From UBA4312 sp002394635 (lineage in GTDB: Bacteria; Bacillota_I; Bacilli_A; Erysipelotrichales; Erysipelotrichaceae), in the NCBI GenBank assembly GCA_946539765.1, contig CAMNHO010000008.1, positions 46,093 through 110,092 of the forward strand: a stretch of 64,000 nucleotides of DNA, in the 5' to 3' direction. Under the pieces are notes generated by a model. That model was not told where the DNA came from. It did no database searches and worked only from the letters and a program-made list of their open reading frames with translations. The translations under genes and the position numbers were made by a program. Positions 16,258-23,619 of the stretch are shown here, one piece after another. How positions within the stretch are numbered: position 1 is the first letter of the stretch; each line of letters begins with the position of its first letter.

Positions 16258-17133
16258 ATGATAAAAGCAATTGTGATGGATATGGATGGTACACTTCTTG
16301 ATGGGACCAATCATATTCGTACAGAAACAAAACAGATTCTGATACGGATGCAGCAACAAGGAATACGTCTTGTATTAGCCAGCGGGCGGAACTATCGGCG
16401 GTTGTTACCTTATGCGAAACAATTGCACATGCCGGAATATGGTGGCTATCTAATCGAGTTTAACGGATTGTGCTGTTGTGATCTTGAAAAGGGAAGTAGA
16501 GAAGCTCCTGGTCATTTAGAGCCGGAACAGGTCAATGAATTATTCGGTTATGGGAAAAATCTGAATTGTGAGATATGGGCTCTCTATGATGACGGTATCT
16601 ATGTTTATATTCCTGATCAATTGTATGAAATAAAAAGAAAATTGCGGGTAGAACGAAACGTATCAATCGATTATCCCTGGACAGCCGGCCCTTGCTCATG
16701 GCTGGATGATCTGCGTGACGGGTATCCGGATATTCATTATATACAGTCATTTGAGCAGATTCCACAAACGATTCGAAAAGTGAATTATTTGAATGACGCA
16801 CAACAAACAGAAACGTATTATAACCAGGTATTGGATGACCTGTCAGGACATTATTCGATATTTCGCAGCAGTATTCGAAACATCGAAATCGTCGCTAAAG
16901 ACTTTGATAAAGGAACGATGCTGAAACACTTGATGGTTCGGAATGGATGGACAGCAGATGAAATAATGATCTTCGGAGATGCTGAAAATGACATCCCTAT
17001 GTTTCCTTTGTCACATCATAGCTATGCGATGGGACAGGCAGAGCAGATTGTCAAACAAGCGGCTGGCCATGTTACTCTTTCCAATGATGAGCAGGGTATC
17101 TATGAGATATTGAAAAATCAAAAAAGCGGATAA
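16258..17133 (+). CDS. Cof-type HAD-superfamily phosphatase
   Basis: A 291-residue HAD hydrolase of the Cof/YidA class. Motif I is DMDGTLLDG (residues 7-15), motif II is the serine in LASGRN, motif III is the lysine in AKDFDKGTML, and motif IV is FGDAENDIPMF. The cap domain lies between motifs II and III. These enzymes dephosphorylate sugar phosphates, flavin nucleotides or pyridoxal phosphate with overlapping specificity, so the substrate cannot be told. It is co-transcribed with sstT. Confidence 0.88.
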   Translation: MIKAIVMDMDGTLLDGTNHIRTETKQILIRMQQQGIRLVLASGRNYRRLLPYAKQLHMPEYGGYLIEFNGLCCCDLEKGSREAPGHLEPEQVNELFGYGKNLNCEIWALYDDGIYVYIPDQLYEIKRKLRVERNVSIDYPWTAGPCSWLDDLRDGYPDIHYIQSFEQIPQTIRKVNYLNDAQQTETYYNQVLDDLSGHYSIFRSSIRNIEIVAKDFDKGTMLKHLMVRNGWTADEIMIFGDAENDIPMFPLSHHSYAMGQAEQIVKQAAGHVTLSNDEQGIYEILKNQKSG

Positions 17134-17143
17134 CCGCTTTTTT
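17119..17143 (+). terminator. Terminator of sstT-HAD operon
   Basis: AAAAAGCGG and CCGCTTTTT pair around the stop codon of the phosphatase gene and end in TTTTTTT. Confidence 0.85.
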
Positions 17144-17200
17144 TGATTTCATATATTATGTGTAAGGATAGAGAGATATATGAAGTATGCATCTATATTA

Positions 17201-17276
17201 AGAGCTTTCTTAGCTCACTGTTATGATACAAAAGAATCATCGTGTCATTAACAAAGATCGATGTGAAAGCATGTGA
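17201..17276 (+). repeat. Copy A of a roughly 75-bp paired element
   Basis: Contains CTTTCTTAGCTCA with an inverted GAGCT/AGCTC, then TATGAT at 17222-17227 five bases after GCTC, then ATGTGAAAGCATGTGA at 17261-17276. Copy B at 18002-18077 has the same parts at the same spacings (5 bp and 39 bp). The two copies flank the nitroreductase gene. They may be promoters with a downstream operator. Confidence 0.5.
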
Positions 17277-17334
17277 GATGATTCTAAATTATGGGAGAAT
17301 AAACTAAAAATTATAAAAAAATACGGAAGGATGG

Positions 17335-17363
17335 TTTTCATTTAAGAGGAAGTGGTGTATACT
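17335..17363 (+). promoter_or_regulatory. Nitroreductase promoter
   Basis: TTTTCA at 17335-17340 and TATACT at 17358-17363 with a 17-bp spacer. The start codon is about 34 bp further on. Confidence 0.55.
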
Positions 17364-17381
17364 TTAGTAAGCTGTTACTAA
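17364..17381 (+). promoter_or_regulatory. Palindromic operator over the nitroreductase start site
   Basis: TTAGTAAGCTGTTACTAA has perfect 7-bp arms around GCTG and begins directly after the -10 box, across the expected transcription start. This is the position and size of a MarR- or TetR-type repressor site. No regulator gene is adjacent. Confidence 0.5.
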
Positions 17382-17396
17382 CTAATGGGAGAGAGT

Positions 17397-17933
17397 ATGG
17401 AAATCAGTCAGGCTATTGAGAAAAGAAGAAGTATTCGGTTATATACCTCCGGCAAGATCCCCAATGAAGATATTGAATCGATTGTTCATGCGGGAGAAAT
17501 GGCACCATCCTGGAAAAATACACAAGTACCTCGATATTATGCGGTTAAATCTGCAGAGATGAAAAGAAAGCTAAAAGAATGTCTACCGGCACGGAATTCA
17601 AACAATACGCGAAATGCCTCTTGTTTTATCGTTATTTGTTTTGAAAAAGGATTGTCAGGTTATGCGAAAAATGGAAGCCCGGATAATGAAGTCGGAGGAA
17701 ACTGGGGCTATTTCGATTGTGGACTTGCTTGTCAGAACATGGCGTTAAAAGCGTATGATATGGGGTATGGAACCTTGGTGATGGGGGTTCGTGATGAAAA
17801 AAAGATACGTGATCTGCTTTCTGTGCCGCCTAGTCAATCGATTACGGCTATCCTTGCAATCGGTCATCCGGCAATTGATCCAAGTGCGCCACGAAGAAAA
17901 CCGGTAAAAGACATTTTGAAAATCTATGAATAA
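17397..17933 (+). CDS. Nitroreductase-family protein
   Basis: A 178-residue FMN-dependent nitroreductase-fold protein. The N-terminal EISQAIEKRRSIRLYT segment supplies the flavin phosphate contact RRSIR, and GGNWGYFDCGLACQNMALKA with MGYGTLVMGVRD are the family's flavin-binding and dimer regions. I start at 17397, preceded by GGGAGAG, rather than the ATG at 17385, which lies inside that ribosome site. Substrates in this family are diverse (nitro compounds, quinones, enones). It has its own promoter, operator and terminator, suggesting an inducible detoxification gene. Confidence 0.88.
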   Translation: MEISQAIEKRRSIRLYTSGKIPNEDIESIVHAGEMAPSWKNTQVPRYYAVKSAEMKRKLKECLPARNSNNTRNASCFIVICFEKGLSGYAKNGSPDNEVGGNWGYFDCGLACQNMALKAYDMGYGTLVMGVRDEKKIRDLLSVPPSQSITAILAIGHPAIDPSAPRRKPVKDILKIYE

Positions 17934-17963
17934 CAAAAAAGCAGGGAATCCTGCTTTTTGTTT
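17934..17963 (+). terminator. Terminator of the nitroreductase gene
   Basis: AAAAAGCAGG and CCTGCTTTTT form a stem around GAAT directly after the stop codon. Confidence 0.85.
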
Positions 17964-18001
17964 TATGTTCTGTTTAATAGGGAGAGAGAAATATATGTTG
18001 A

Positions 18002-18077
18002 GCAACTTTCTTTGCTCAACAGTATAATAGTAAAAGACTATCTGATTTTTATCCGTTTCTTATGTGAAAATATGTGA
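18002..18077 (+). repeat. Copy B of the roughly 75-bp paired element
   Basis: A perfect 10-bp inverted repeat, TGTTGAGCAA (17996-18005) and TTGCTCAACA (18012-18021), is followed by TATAAT at 18023-18028 and ATGTGAAAATATGTGA at 18062-18077. Spacings match copy A exactly (GCTC to TAT 5 bp; TAT to ATGTGAAA 39 bp). No plus-strand gene lies downstream; the next hairpin at 18095 could end a short RNA of about 90 nt. Confidence 0.5.
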
Positions 18078-18094
18078 AAAAATTATCAATAGAA

Positions 18095-18123
18095 AAGGAG
18101 ACATCCAATCGGAATGTCTCCTT
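18095..18123. terminator. Terminator of recU-pbp, possibly bidirectional
   Basis: GGAGACAT and ATGTCTCC form a perfect 8-bp stem. On the minus strand it lies just past the PBP stop and is followed by TTTTC. Confidence 0.75.
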
Positions 18124-18127
18124 CATT

Positions 18128-20617
18128 TTAGAATAGTTCGAATATATTGGATAACCAATTTCTAGGAATTTGTATCCAACCTCCCAGATAGAGGTTAGGA
18201 TCTGTATAATCTGTTCCACCACCATAATTTGGATCTGTTGTCGGATTGGTCCAGGTTTCACCGGAATCATCCGGATACGTCGGATTGATTGTTGGGTCAG
18301 TCTGGGACGGATCTTCTTCCGTTTGCCAGTCGTATACGCATTCATTGTTCATTGCATCCCACGTTCCGCCGGTACTTGTACATGCGGTTTCTTCTGTGTA
18401 ATCTTTATCTTCTTCCTCTTCCTCTTTTTCTTCTTCCTGCTTTTCGACAGTTCCGGTGGATGTGGTTGTCTTATCACCTTGAGACAGGAATTCTGTTTTG
18501 ATATAACCACCGTTATATGGAGAGACACCAGCTGGAATTTCGATGTCTGTATACGTACCATATTGTTCACAGAAATCAAGCATGTAATGGCTGATATCAA
18601 AAGCTACGGTATAAGCGGACACGGAATATGTCGGGATGTAATAGCCTTGTTGTTCATATTGACGAGTATAACCGGACCATACCGCAATGGTGAACTGGGA
18701 TGTATAACCGACAGACCATTCATCACGGATCGAACTTTGTGGGATACCCCACTGCAATCCGTCGGTACCCCAGTCGGAAGTTCCTGACTTACCATATACA
18801 GGATAAGTCGAAGTCAGCTTTTCGTTGAAGTTCTGGTATCCACCATGCACCACCTTGTAAAGTAGGAAGGACATCATAAAAGCAGCTTCTTCACTGATAA
18901 CTTCGATTGGTGTTGTATCTGTTTCAAATTTTTTCTTGTCGGTTCTACGTGTCGCATATCGAACAGTATGGGCATCGACCCTTTTTCCCTTATTGGCAAA
19001 GATGGAGTACGCATTGGCCTGCTGGATCGGAGAAGCATACATACTGCCACCGCCGATACTGTACTGTTCGGTAAATTCTTCACATACATCTTTATCGAAA
19101 CCAAGTTTTTCACAGAAATCGATCCAATAGTTATACCCCTTGGCATCGATCAGATCCAACATGGCACCGGCAGCACATGTATTTTTGGAAACACCCAGCG
19201 CATAAGCCAGACTGATTGTGCCACTGTATGTACCATCAGAGTTCTGCAGATCCACACCACTGTGCCAGTAATCCTTCTTTTTATCCTCCACAGCGTGCTC
19301 TGTAGACCATCCTAATATATCAAAAGTGGATGAATAGGCCATCAGTGGTTTCATCGAAGATCCCGGTTGTTTACGATCTGTCGCGTTGTTGATCTTTACA
19401 TTGTCAGTATGATAAGTTCGTCCCGGACCAATCGCAATGATTTCTCCGGTTTCGTTATCCAGGATGCCAAAACCAACATCAAAAACTTCATTCGGGAAAT
19501 TCACGGTTTCTCCGTCACAAATCTTATCTGCTTCTTTCTGTACGCTTGTGTTCAAAGCAGTATAGATGTCCATAGGGATGATACTTGGATCCTGTCCTGT
19601 CAACGCCTGTGTTTCTTCGATGACCAGGTCAATATAAGACTGGTTCGGATCATCACTGGTTTCCAGCGTCTGTTTTAAAGAGTAGGATAATTTTGTACTG
19701 CATGCCAGATCATGCTCTTCTTGAGTAATATATCCATGCTGCAGCATAAGGTCCAAAGTCGCATTTCTACGTTGCTGACCGGCTTTCAGATGATCCATTT
19801 CGAAATCGGTCTGATTGGCCAGCGGATTGTATGTACTCGGGGCATTGATACATCCGGCCAAGAAAGCACATTCTTCTAAATTCAGCTGAGCTACATGTTT
19901 TCCGAAATAGTATTCGCATGCTTTTTCAATACCACGTGTACTGTTTCCGGAACCAAACCAGATCCGGTTGACATAATATTCAAAAATATCTTCTTTGGAG
20001 ATACTTTGTTCGGCAACCAGAGACAAGTAGATTTCCTGAATCTTTAATTTCACTTGATCATATTTGGATATGCTGCCTTTTTCTTTTAACAGTTTCTGCT
20101 CCTGATTTTTGGTGAACGCATTATCGATCATCTGCATCGTCAAAGTTGAACCACCCTGGGAGAAATCGCCGGTCCGCAGGTTGGTGATGGCAGCCGACAG
20201 GAATCGAGGCATATCAAATCCGTTGTGGTCAAAATAACGGGAATCCTCAATAGCCAGGAAAGCATCAATTAAATTTTGCGGCAGTTGTTCATAGGTGACA
20301 TCATCACGAATTTCCTCACCAAACTCATAAATTAATTTTCCGTTTGTATCATAGATTCGTGAACTTGCCATGGCCTGCAGACCATCCTGACTGAAACGCA
20401 TTCCTTCCGGATCGTTAATGACATTGACTAAGATAAAGAATACGGATATACATCCGACCAGGAATATAGTCAGGATCGCAATCGCTATCTTATTCCATAT
20501 ATCCAGACGCCGTTTAATCTGCTTTGGCGGTTTATTTGATTCCGAATTCTGTGAAGACTCCTTCTTCTGGAATTTTGGCATTTTTATGTTCGGCTTTTTT
20601 ATTTGAAATTTAGCCAT
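18128..20617 (-). CDS. Class A penicillin-binding protein (PBP1-type)
   Basis: This 829-residue bifunctional enzyme polymerises and cross-links peptidoglycan. A basic cytoplasmic tail precedes one membrane span at about 42-67. The GT51 domain follows with catalytic E124 in AIEDSRYFD and the QGGSTLTMQ motif. The transpeptidase has S420-x-x-K423, SKN at 477-479 and KSGT at 610. The last 110 residues are unusual: a dense Glu/Asp run near 725, a Cys-flanked STGGTWD segment, and a Gly/Pro/Thr-rich end. It follows recU by one base, the same pairing as recU-ponA in Bacillus. Confidence 0.95.
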   Translation of the reverse strand: MAKFQIKKPNIKMPKFQKKESSQNSESNKPPKQIKRRLDIWNKIAIAILTIFLVGCISVFFILVNVINDPEGMRFSQDGLQAMASSRIYDTNGKLIYEFGEEIRDDVTYEQLPQNLIDAFLAIEDSRYFDHNGFDMPRFLSAAITNLRTGDFSQGGSTLTMQMIDNAFTKNQEQKLLKEKGSISKYDQVKLKIQEIYLSLVAEQSISKEDIFEYYVNRIWFGSGNSTRGIEKACEYYFGKHVAQLNLEECAFLAGCINAPSTYNPLANQTDFEMDHLKAGQQRRNATLDLMLQHGYITQEEHDLACSTKLSYSLKQTLETSDDPNQSYIDLVIEETQALTGQDPSIIPMDIYTALNTSVQKEADKICDGETVNFPNEVFDVGFGILDNETGEIIAIGPGRTYHTDNVKINNATDRKQPGSSMKPLMAYSSTFDILGWSTEHAVEDKKKDYWHSGVDLQNSDGTYSGTISLAYALGVSKNTCAAGAMLDLIDAKGYNYWIDFCEKLGFDKDVCEEFTEQYSIGGGSMYASPIQQANAYSIFANKGKRVDAHTVRYATRRTDKKKFETDTTPIEVISEEAAFMMSFLLYKVVHGGYQNFNEKLTSTYPVYGKSGTSDWGTDGLQWGIPQSSIRDEWSVGYTSQFTIAVWSGYTRQYEQQGYYIPTYSVSAYTVAFDISHYMLDFCEQYGTYTDIEIPAGVSPYNGGYIKTEFLSQGDKTTTSTGTVEKQEEEKEEEEEDKDYTEETACTSTGGTWDAMNNECVYDWQTEEDPSQTDPTINPTYPDDSGETWTNPTTDPNYGGGTDYTDPNLYLGGWIQIPRNWLSNIFELF

Positions 20618-20618
20618 A

Positions 20619-21206
20619 CTATTGTTCCTCCTTGAAATACAGACGATCGACCTCTTTCAGATATGCCAATCGGGGATTTAGTCCTTCTTGAATTAAATGA
20701 CCGTTTTCCTGAAACCATATATAAGGAATAGATTCTCTATTCAGCGAATGAATTTCGTCAATCAGCTGACAGGCATCGACCAGATAGGTTTCATTATGAT
20801 AAGTAAAACGGATGATAAAGAATCCGATTCCTCCATGGTAATGTACATTTAATAGATGTTCTATCTGATGTGGATGAATTAAAAAGTTCGGAAAACTTGT
20901 TTTGTTTTTGGTTTCCTTCGCTTCAAAATCTATGTATTTTCCTTTATAAACACCATTGTAATCCGTGGTGGACGGGGTTCGATAGTACGCTTCAACAATC
21001 TTAGCGCGGTTACGTGACGGATAATCCACACGAACAACCTGGATTGGAGTTGGTTTTTTGTATATCAGGGCGATATCGGCCGCTTTATAATAGGCATTAG
21101 ATTCGTTGACATCGTTTTCCAAACGCATCCCGCGACCGCTGTGATAGTCCTTTACAGTATGCGAAGAACGAACGGTTGCGCCCGTTGGATATTTAATCGT
21201 ACTCAT
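20619..21206 (-). CDS. recU: Holliday junction resolvase RecU
   Basis: This 195-residue nuclease cleaves Holliday junctions in recombination repair and chromosome segregation. The RecU signature is plain: GRGMRLENDVNESNAYY, KKPTPIQVV, STTDYNGVYKGKYIDFEAKET with the catalytic Asp/Glu/Lys, and HPHQIEHL. I start at the ATG at 21206 (MSTIKYPTG), matching the family N terminus. The longer TTG start at 21242 would overlap the -35 box of the visible promoter. With that promoter, transcription would begin almost at the ATG, so the message is probably leaderless. Confidence 0.92.
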   Translation of the reverse strand: MSTIKYPTGATVRSSHTVKDYHSGRGMRLENDVNESNAYYKAADIALIYKKPTPIQVVRVDYPSRNRAKIVEAYYRTPSTTDYNGVYKGKYIDFEAKETKNKTSFPNFLIHPHQIEHLLNVHYHGGIGFFIIRFTYHNETYLVDACQLIDEIHSLNRESIPYIWFQENGHLIQEGLNPRLAYLKEVDRLYFKEEQ

Positions 21207-21213
21207 CGCCCTC

Positions 21214-21242
21214 ATTATATATGAAAACAAGGGAACATTCAA
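21214..21242 (-). promoter_or_regulatory. recU-pbp promoter
   Basis: On the minus strand TTGAAT (21237-21242) and TATAAT (21214-21219) are separated by exactly 17 bp. The expected start at about 21207 abuts the recU ATG at 21206. Confidence 0.75.
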
Positions 21243-21249
21243 ATTATGG

Positions 21250-21278
21250 TTGATTTTTTAGGGTAGAAACGGCATAAT
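21250..21278 (+). promoter_or_regulatory. gpsB promoter
   Basis: TTGATT at 21250-21255 and CATAAT at 21273-21278 with a 17-bp spacer, divergent from the recU promoter. Confidence 0.65.
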
Positions 21279-21306
21279 TATAAAGAGTATTAGAGGAGTG
21301 ATACAA

Positions 21307-21645
21307 ATGGCGAATGAAATGAATTTAACCGCTCAGGATGTATATTCGAAAGAGTTCCATGTGGATCTGAAGGGATATGCACCTGCAGAAGTCGATGAAT
21401 TTTTAGATCAAATTATTGAAGATTATCAGTTATATGATGAAAAGATTGAAGAATTAGGGCAGGCAGTGACTCGTTATGAGGCTAAAATCAAGGAACTGCA
21501 ACAGGAAATCTATACATTAAAAGCAGACAATGACAAGTTAACTGAAAAGATCAGCACAGGTATGGTTAACACAAATACAGATCAGGTAGATATCCTGAAA
21601 CGAATTGCCCGTCTAGAAAAAGCTGTATTTGAAAAAGCTGAATAA
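21307..21645 (+). CDS. gpsB: Cell division protein GpsB
   Basis: This 112-residue DivIVA-like protein coordinates class A PBPs with division and elongation in Gram-positive cells. The N-terminal DivIVA domain (LTAQDVYSKEFHVDLKGYAPAEVDEFLDQIIEDY, given here only as the region from residue 6 to 40) is followed by a coiled coil (about 45-80) and the short trimerising C-terminal helix ending in RIARLEKAVFEKAE. I use the ATG at 21307, eight bases after GAGGAG; a GTG at 21298 overlaps that site. It diverges from recU-pbp, so GpsB lies beside a likely partner PBP. Confidence 0.93.
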   Translation: MANEMNLTAQDVYSKEFHVDLKGYAPAEVDEFLDQIIEDYQLYDEKIEELGQAVTRYEAKIKELQQEIYTLKADNDKLTEKISTGMVNTNTDQVDILKRIARLEKAVFEKAE

Positions 21646-21647
21646 CT

Positions 21648-21982
21648 GATTCTAAATCGCAGCTGCTGACGTAAGTTAGAGGAAAGTCCATGCTCGCACG
21701 GTCTGTGATGACCGTAGTGTTTGTGCTGGATGAAACGATAAATCCAGGCAGTGTTATCACTGACGGCAACTTTAATCCTAAGGGAAACTATGGAAGCGAG
21801 TTATAAAGTGCCACAGAGACGAGCCATCTGAGAAATCGGATGGGTGGAACGGGTAAACCCCGCAAGCGAGAAACCCAAATTTGGTAGGGGAGCTGGTCGG
21901 AATGAAACGAAAGGAAGACCGGATAGGGAAACCTATAGATAAATAGCTGCATATACAGAACATGGCTTATGAATTTAGGATC
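21648..21982 (+). ncRNA. rnpB: RNase P RNA, B type
   Basis: This is the catalytic RNA of RNase P, which trims the 5' ends of tRNA precursors. Universal blocks are visible: GAGGAAAGTCCATGCTCGCA near 21681-21700, CCCCGCAAGCGAGAAACCCA near 21858-21877, and ACAGAACATGGCTTATGAAT near the 3' end. The ends are set by the P1 helix, where GATTCTAAATC pairs with GAATTTAGGATC. The 5' end falls three bases after the gpsB stop codon. End positions could shift by a few bases. Confidence 0.95.
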
Positions 21983-21984
21983 CT

Positions 21985-22010
21985 AAGAGCACAGAGGTGC
22001 TCTTTTTTTT
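21985..22010 (+). terminator. Terminator of rnpB
   Basis: AAGAGCAC and GTGCTCTT form a stem around AGAG, followed by eight or more T residues. Confidence 0.9.
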
Positions 22011-22012
22011 GG

Positions 22013-22039
22013 AAAAAAAAAGACCGTTTAGCGGTCTTT
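22013..22039 (-). terminator. Terminator of thiT
   Basis: On the minus strand AAAGACCG and CGGTCTTT pair and are followed by a long T run. The left arm covers the last codons of thiT. Confidence 0.85.
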
Positions 22040-22546
22040 AGCAATCCTTGGTTTAATTGATTTATATAATAAAGGAACAGCAACCATGGTTAAAATAATT
22101 GTCGGGAGCATATAAGTGGCATTGTATGTCAAGGAGCCCCACCATGGAGTAGACCATACGACAACACCACTGATCACACTGCTGAGCAGCCGGATCAAAT
22201 TGGTAATCAGCACGCCTGTATAAAAGAAACCGAAGTTTGGAAAGCAGCTGGCTAATCCATATGCAGAGAAAGCAATCAGATAGTCCAAAAGGAATCCCAG
22301 TAGATTCGGTGTGTACATAGGTCCAGTCACAAACTGGGCAAAGACACTGACAACGGCCACAAACAAGCCTTTTTTCCATCCCAGATGATAGCTTGCGATC
22401 AACAAGGCGATAGTAGATAACCCTAAACTTCCGCCATTTGGCATCTGAAGAATCGGCAAAGTATTGACAAAGGTATCCAATACCATAAACAATGCGACAT
22501 AAAATGCCATTAGAACAAGATCCTTGGTTTCGATACTTTTCTTCAT
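22028..22546 (-). CDS. thiT: Thiamine ECF transporter substrate-binding subunit ThiT
   Basis: This 172-residue membrane protein is the S component of an energy-coupling-factor importer for thiamine. It has six hydrophobic spans and the ThiT/YuaJ-type stretch LLGFLLDYLIAFSAYGLAS. It would work with the shared EcfA-A'-T module encoded elsewhere. The TPP riboswitch in its leader confirms the thiamine link. GGAGG lies nine bases before the ATG on the minus strand and can be occluded by a leader hairpin. Confidence 0.92.
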   Translation of the reverse strand: MKKSIETKDLVLMAFYVALFMVLDTFVNTLPILQMPNGGSLGLSTIALLIASYHLGWKKGLFVAVVSVFAQFVTGPMYTPNLLGFLLDYLIAFSAYGLASCFPNFGFFYTGVLITNLIRLLSSVISGVVVWSTPWWGSLTYNATYMLPTIILTMVAVPLLYKSIKPRIAKDR

Positions 22547-22555
22547 AAAAAAACA

Positions 22556-22569
22556 CCTCCATTTGAAGG
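22556..22569 (-). promoter_or_regulatory. Shine-Dalgarno-sequestering hairpin of thiT
   Basis: On the minus strand CCTTC (22565-22569) can pair with the ribosome site GGAGG (22556-22560) across a 4-nt loop. The adjoining TTCCTTACGC (22569-22578) can instead pair with GCGTAGGGAG of the aptamer (22589-22598). The two pairings compete, giving a plausible translational OFF/ON switch. Confidence 0.55.
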
Positions 22570-22583
22570 CGTAAGGAACTGAT

Positions 22584-22667
22584 ACAGACTCCCTACGCTA
22601 GTATTACCTAGATCAGGTGATAAGGGACTGCTTTTGCATCTCAGCCATTCGGCGCCCCTGTCTTCCC
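22584..22667 (-). promoter_or_regulatory. TPP riboswitch (THI element)
   Basis: The minus-strand leader contains the canonical thiamine pyrophosphate aptamer: CAGGGGCGCC, GGCTGAGATG, then ATCACCTGATCTAGGTAAT and ACTAGCGTAGGGA, with closing ACAG/CTGT pairing. It lies 40 bp upstream of thiT. High TPP should repress thiamine uptake. Confidence 0.96.
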
Positions 22668-22674
22668 TTTTTTT

Positions 22675-22702
22675 ATTATATAGAAGTTACAAAAAAAATC
22701 AA
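22675..22702 (-). promoter_or_regulatory. Promoter of the riboswitch-thiT transcript
   Basis: On the minus strand TTGATT (22697-22702) and TATAAT (22675-22680) have a 16-bp spacer. Transcription should begin at about 22668, right at the aptamer. Confidence 0.7.
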
Positions 22703-23554
22703 TTAATGTTTTAATAAAAAATAATGGATTTCCGGCACAGCATTGTACCGCATATCTATGTTCGTGCATCCGGTCCCGGCAGACAGCTCATATTCAAAAG
22801 ACAAATCCTTTGAAAGGCTGCGATTGAGTTTTTTTGCCCCTTCGATCGTCTTGTACGGACCCAGGATCGGAAAATTGACCTGGGTATCATGGGCATGCCC
22901 GGCTAACGCATATGATATCGATGTCTGTGCCAGCTCTTCATTGGTCAGAGTATCCGGCTGGTGGGCAATCAAGAGGTTAAATTCTTTATCCGATGCCCCA
23001 TTGGCTGCCTCTTTGACATTGGCATCCATGCTTAAACCAATGATCCGAATGTGATTGACGCCTTGGTTGTAGACTAGGACACTATGATTATCCAGTACCT
23101 CAACCTGCGCTTCTTTATAGATATTCAGGATTGCATTTCTTCGCTGTTCATCTTGCAGATCTTTTTCTCCCCAAACCGCAAATTTGCCTAATGGGGCATC
23201 AATACTTGCCAGATATTTTGTGAGAAGTTCTTTGTTGGCATTGGTCAGTTTTGTATCACTATCAAATAAATCGCCTCCGAAAATCAAAATATCCGGGCTC
23301 AGTTCGTTGATCTGTTCAAACACTTTTTGTGTCCTGTCCTTATTTTCGAAGGCACCATATTGCAGATCTGTAAAGTAGACGATAGAGACATCGTCCATTG
23401 TGAGAGGGATCTTATTGTTTTTCAAGGTCTGGTAATCTACTTTCAATCGATTGGGAGCCACCTTTACCGAATAGAATAAAGAGGCATCAAAAGCCAGTAC
23501 GATTGCCAGCAGACAGGCGATGATGATCATCAGTCTTTTTTGGAGTTGTGACAT
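22703..23554 (-). CDS. Membrane-anchored metallophosphoesterase
   Basis: A 283-residue calcineurin-like phosphoesterase with an N-terminal signal anchor at about 8-30. Metal-ligand motifs are in order: FTDLQYG (variant DxH, with Q in place of H), FGGDLFD (GDxxD), and a C-terminal AGHAHDTQ (GHAH). AHQPD lies between them. The family (YkuE-like) is often active on lipid-linked or nucleotide phosphates at the membrane surface. The Q in motif I is not the usual metal ligand, so activity is less certain. GCGAGGTGA precedes the ATG. Confidence 0.85.
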   Translation of the reverse strand: MSQLQKRLMIIIACLLAIVLAFDASLFYSVKVAPNRLKVDYQTLKNNKIPLTMDDVSIVYFTDLQYGAFENKDRTQKVFEQINELSPDILIFGGDLFDSDTKLTNANKELLTKYLASIDAPLGKFAVWGEKDLQDEQRRNAILNIYKEAQVEVLDNHSVLVYNQGVNHIRIIGLSMDANVKEAANGASDKEFNLLIAHQPDTLTNEELAQTSISYALAGHAHDTQVNFPILGPYKTIEGAKKLNRSLSKDLSFEYELSAGTGCTNIDMRYNAVPEIHYFLLKH

Positions 23555-23584
23555 TGTTTCACCTCGCTATTGATTCTAACATAG

Positions 23585-23614
23585 AAAAAGAAGATTATCA
23601 TCAATCTTCTTTTT
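23585..23614 (-). terminator. Terminator of the RNase J gene
   Basis: AAAAAGAAGATT and AATCTTCTTTTT form a 12-bp stem around six bases, just past the RNase J stop on the minus strand. Confidence 0.85.
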
Positions 23615-23619
23615 ATGTA

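Noticed and set aside
22062..22562. A 166-codon frame overlapping thiT on the same strand
   Set aside because: It starts at the thiT ribosome site in another frame and has no membrane-protein pattern, while the thiT frame matches ThiT.
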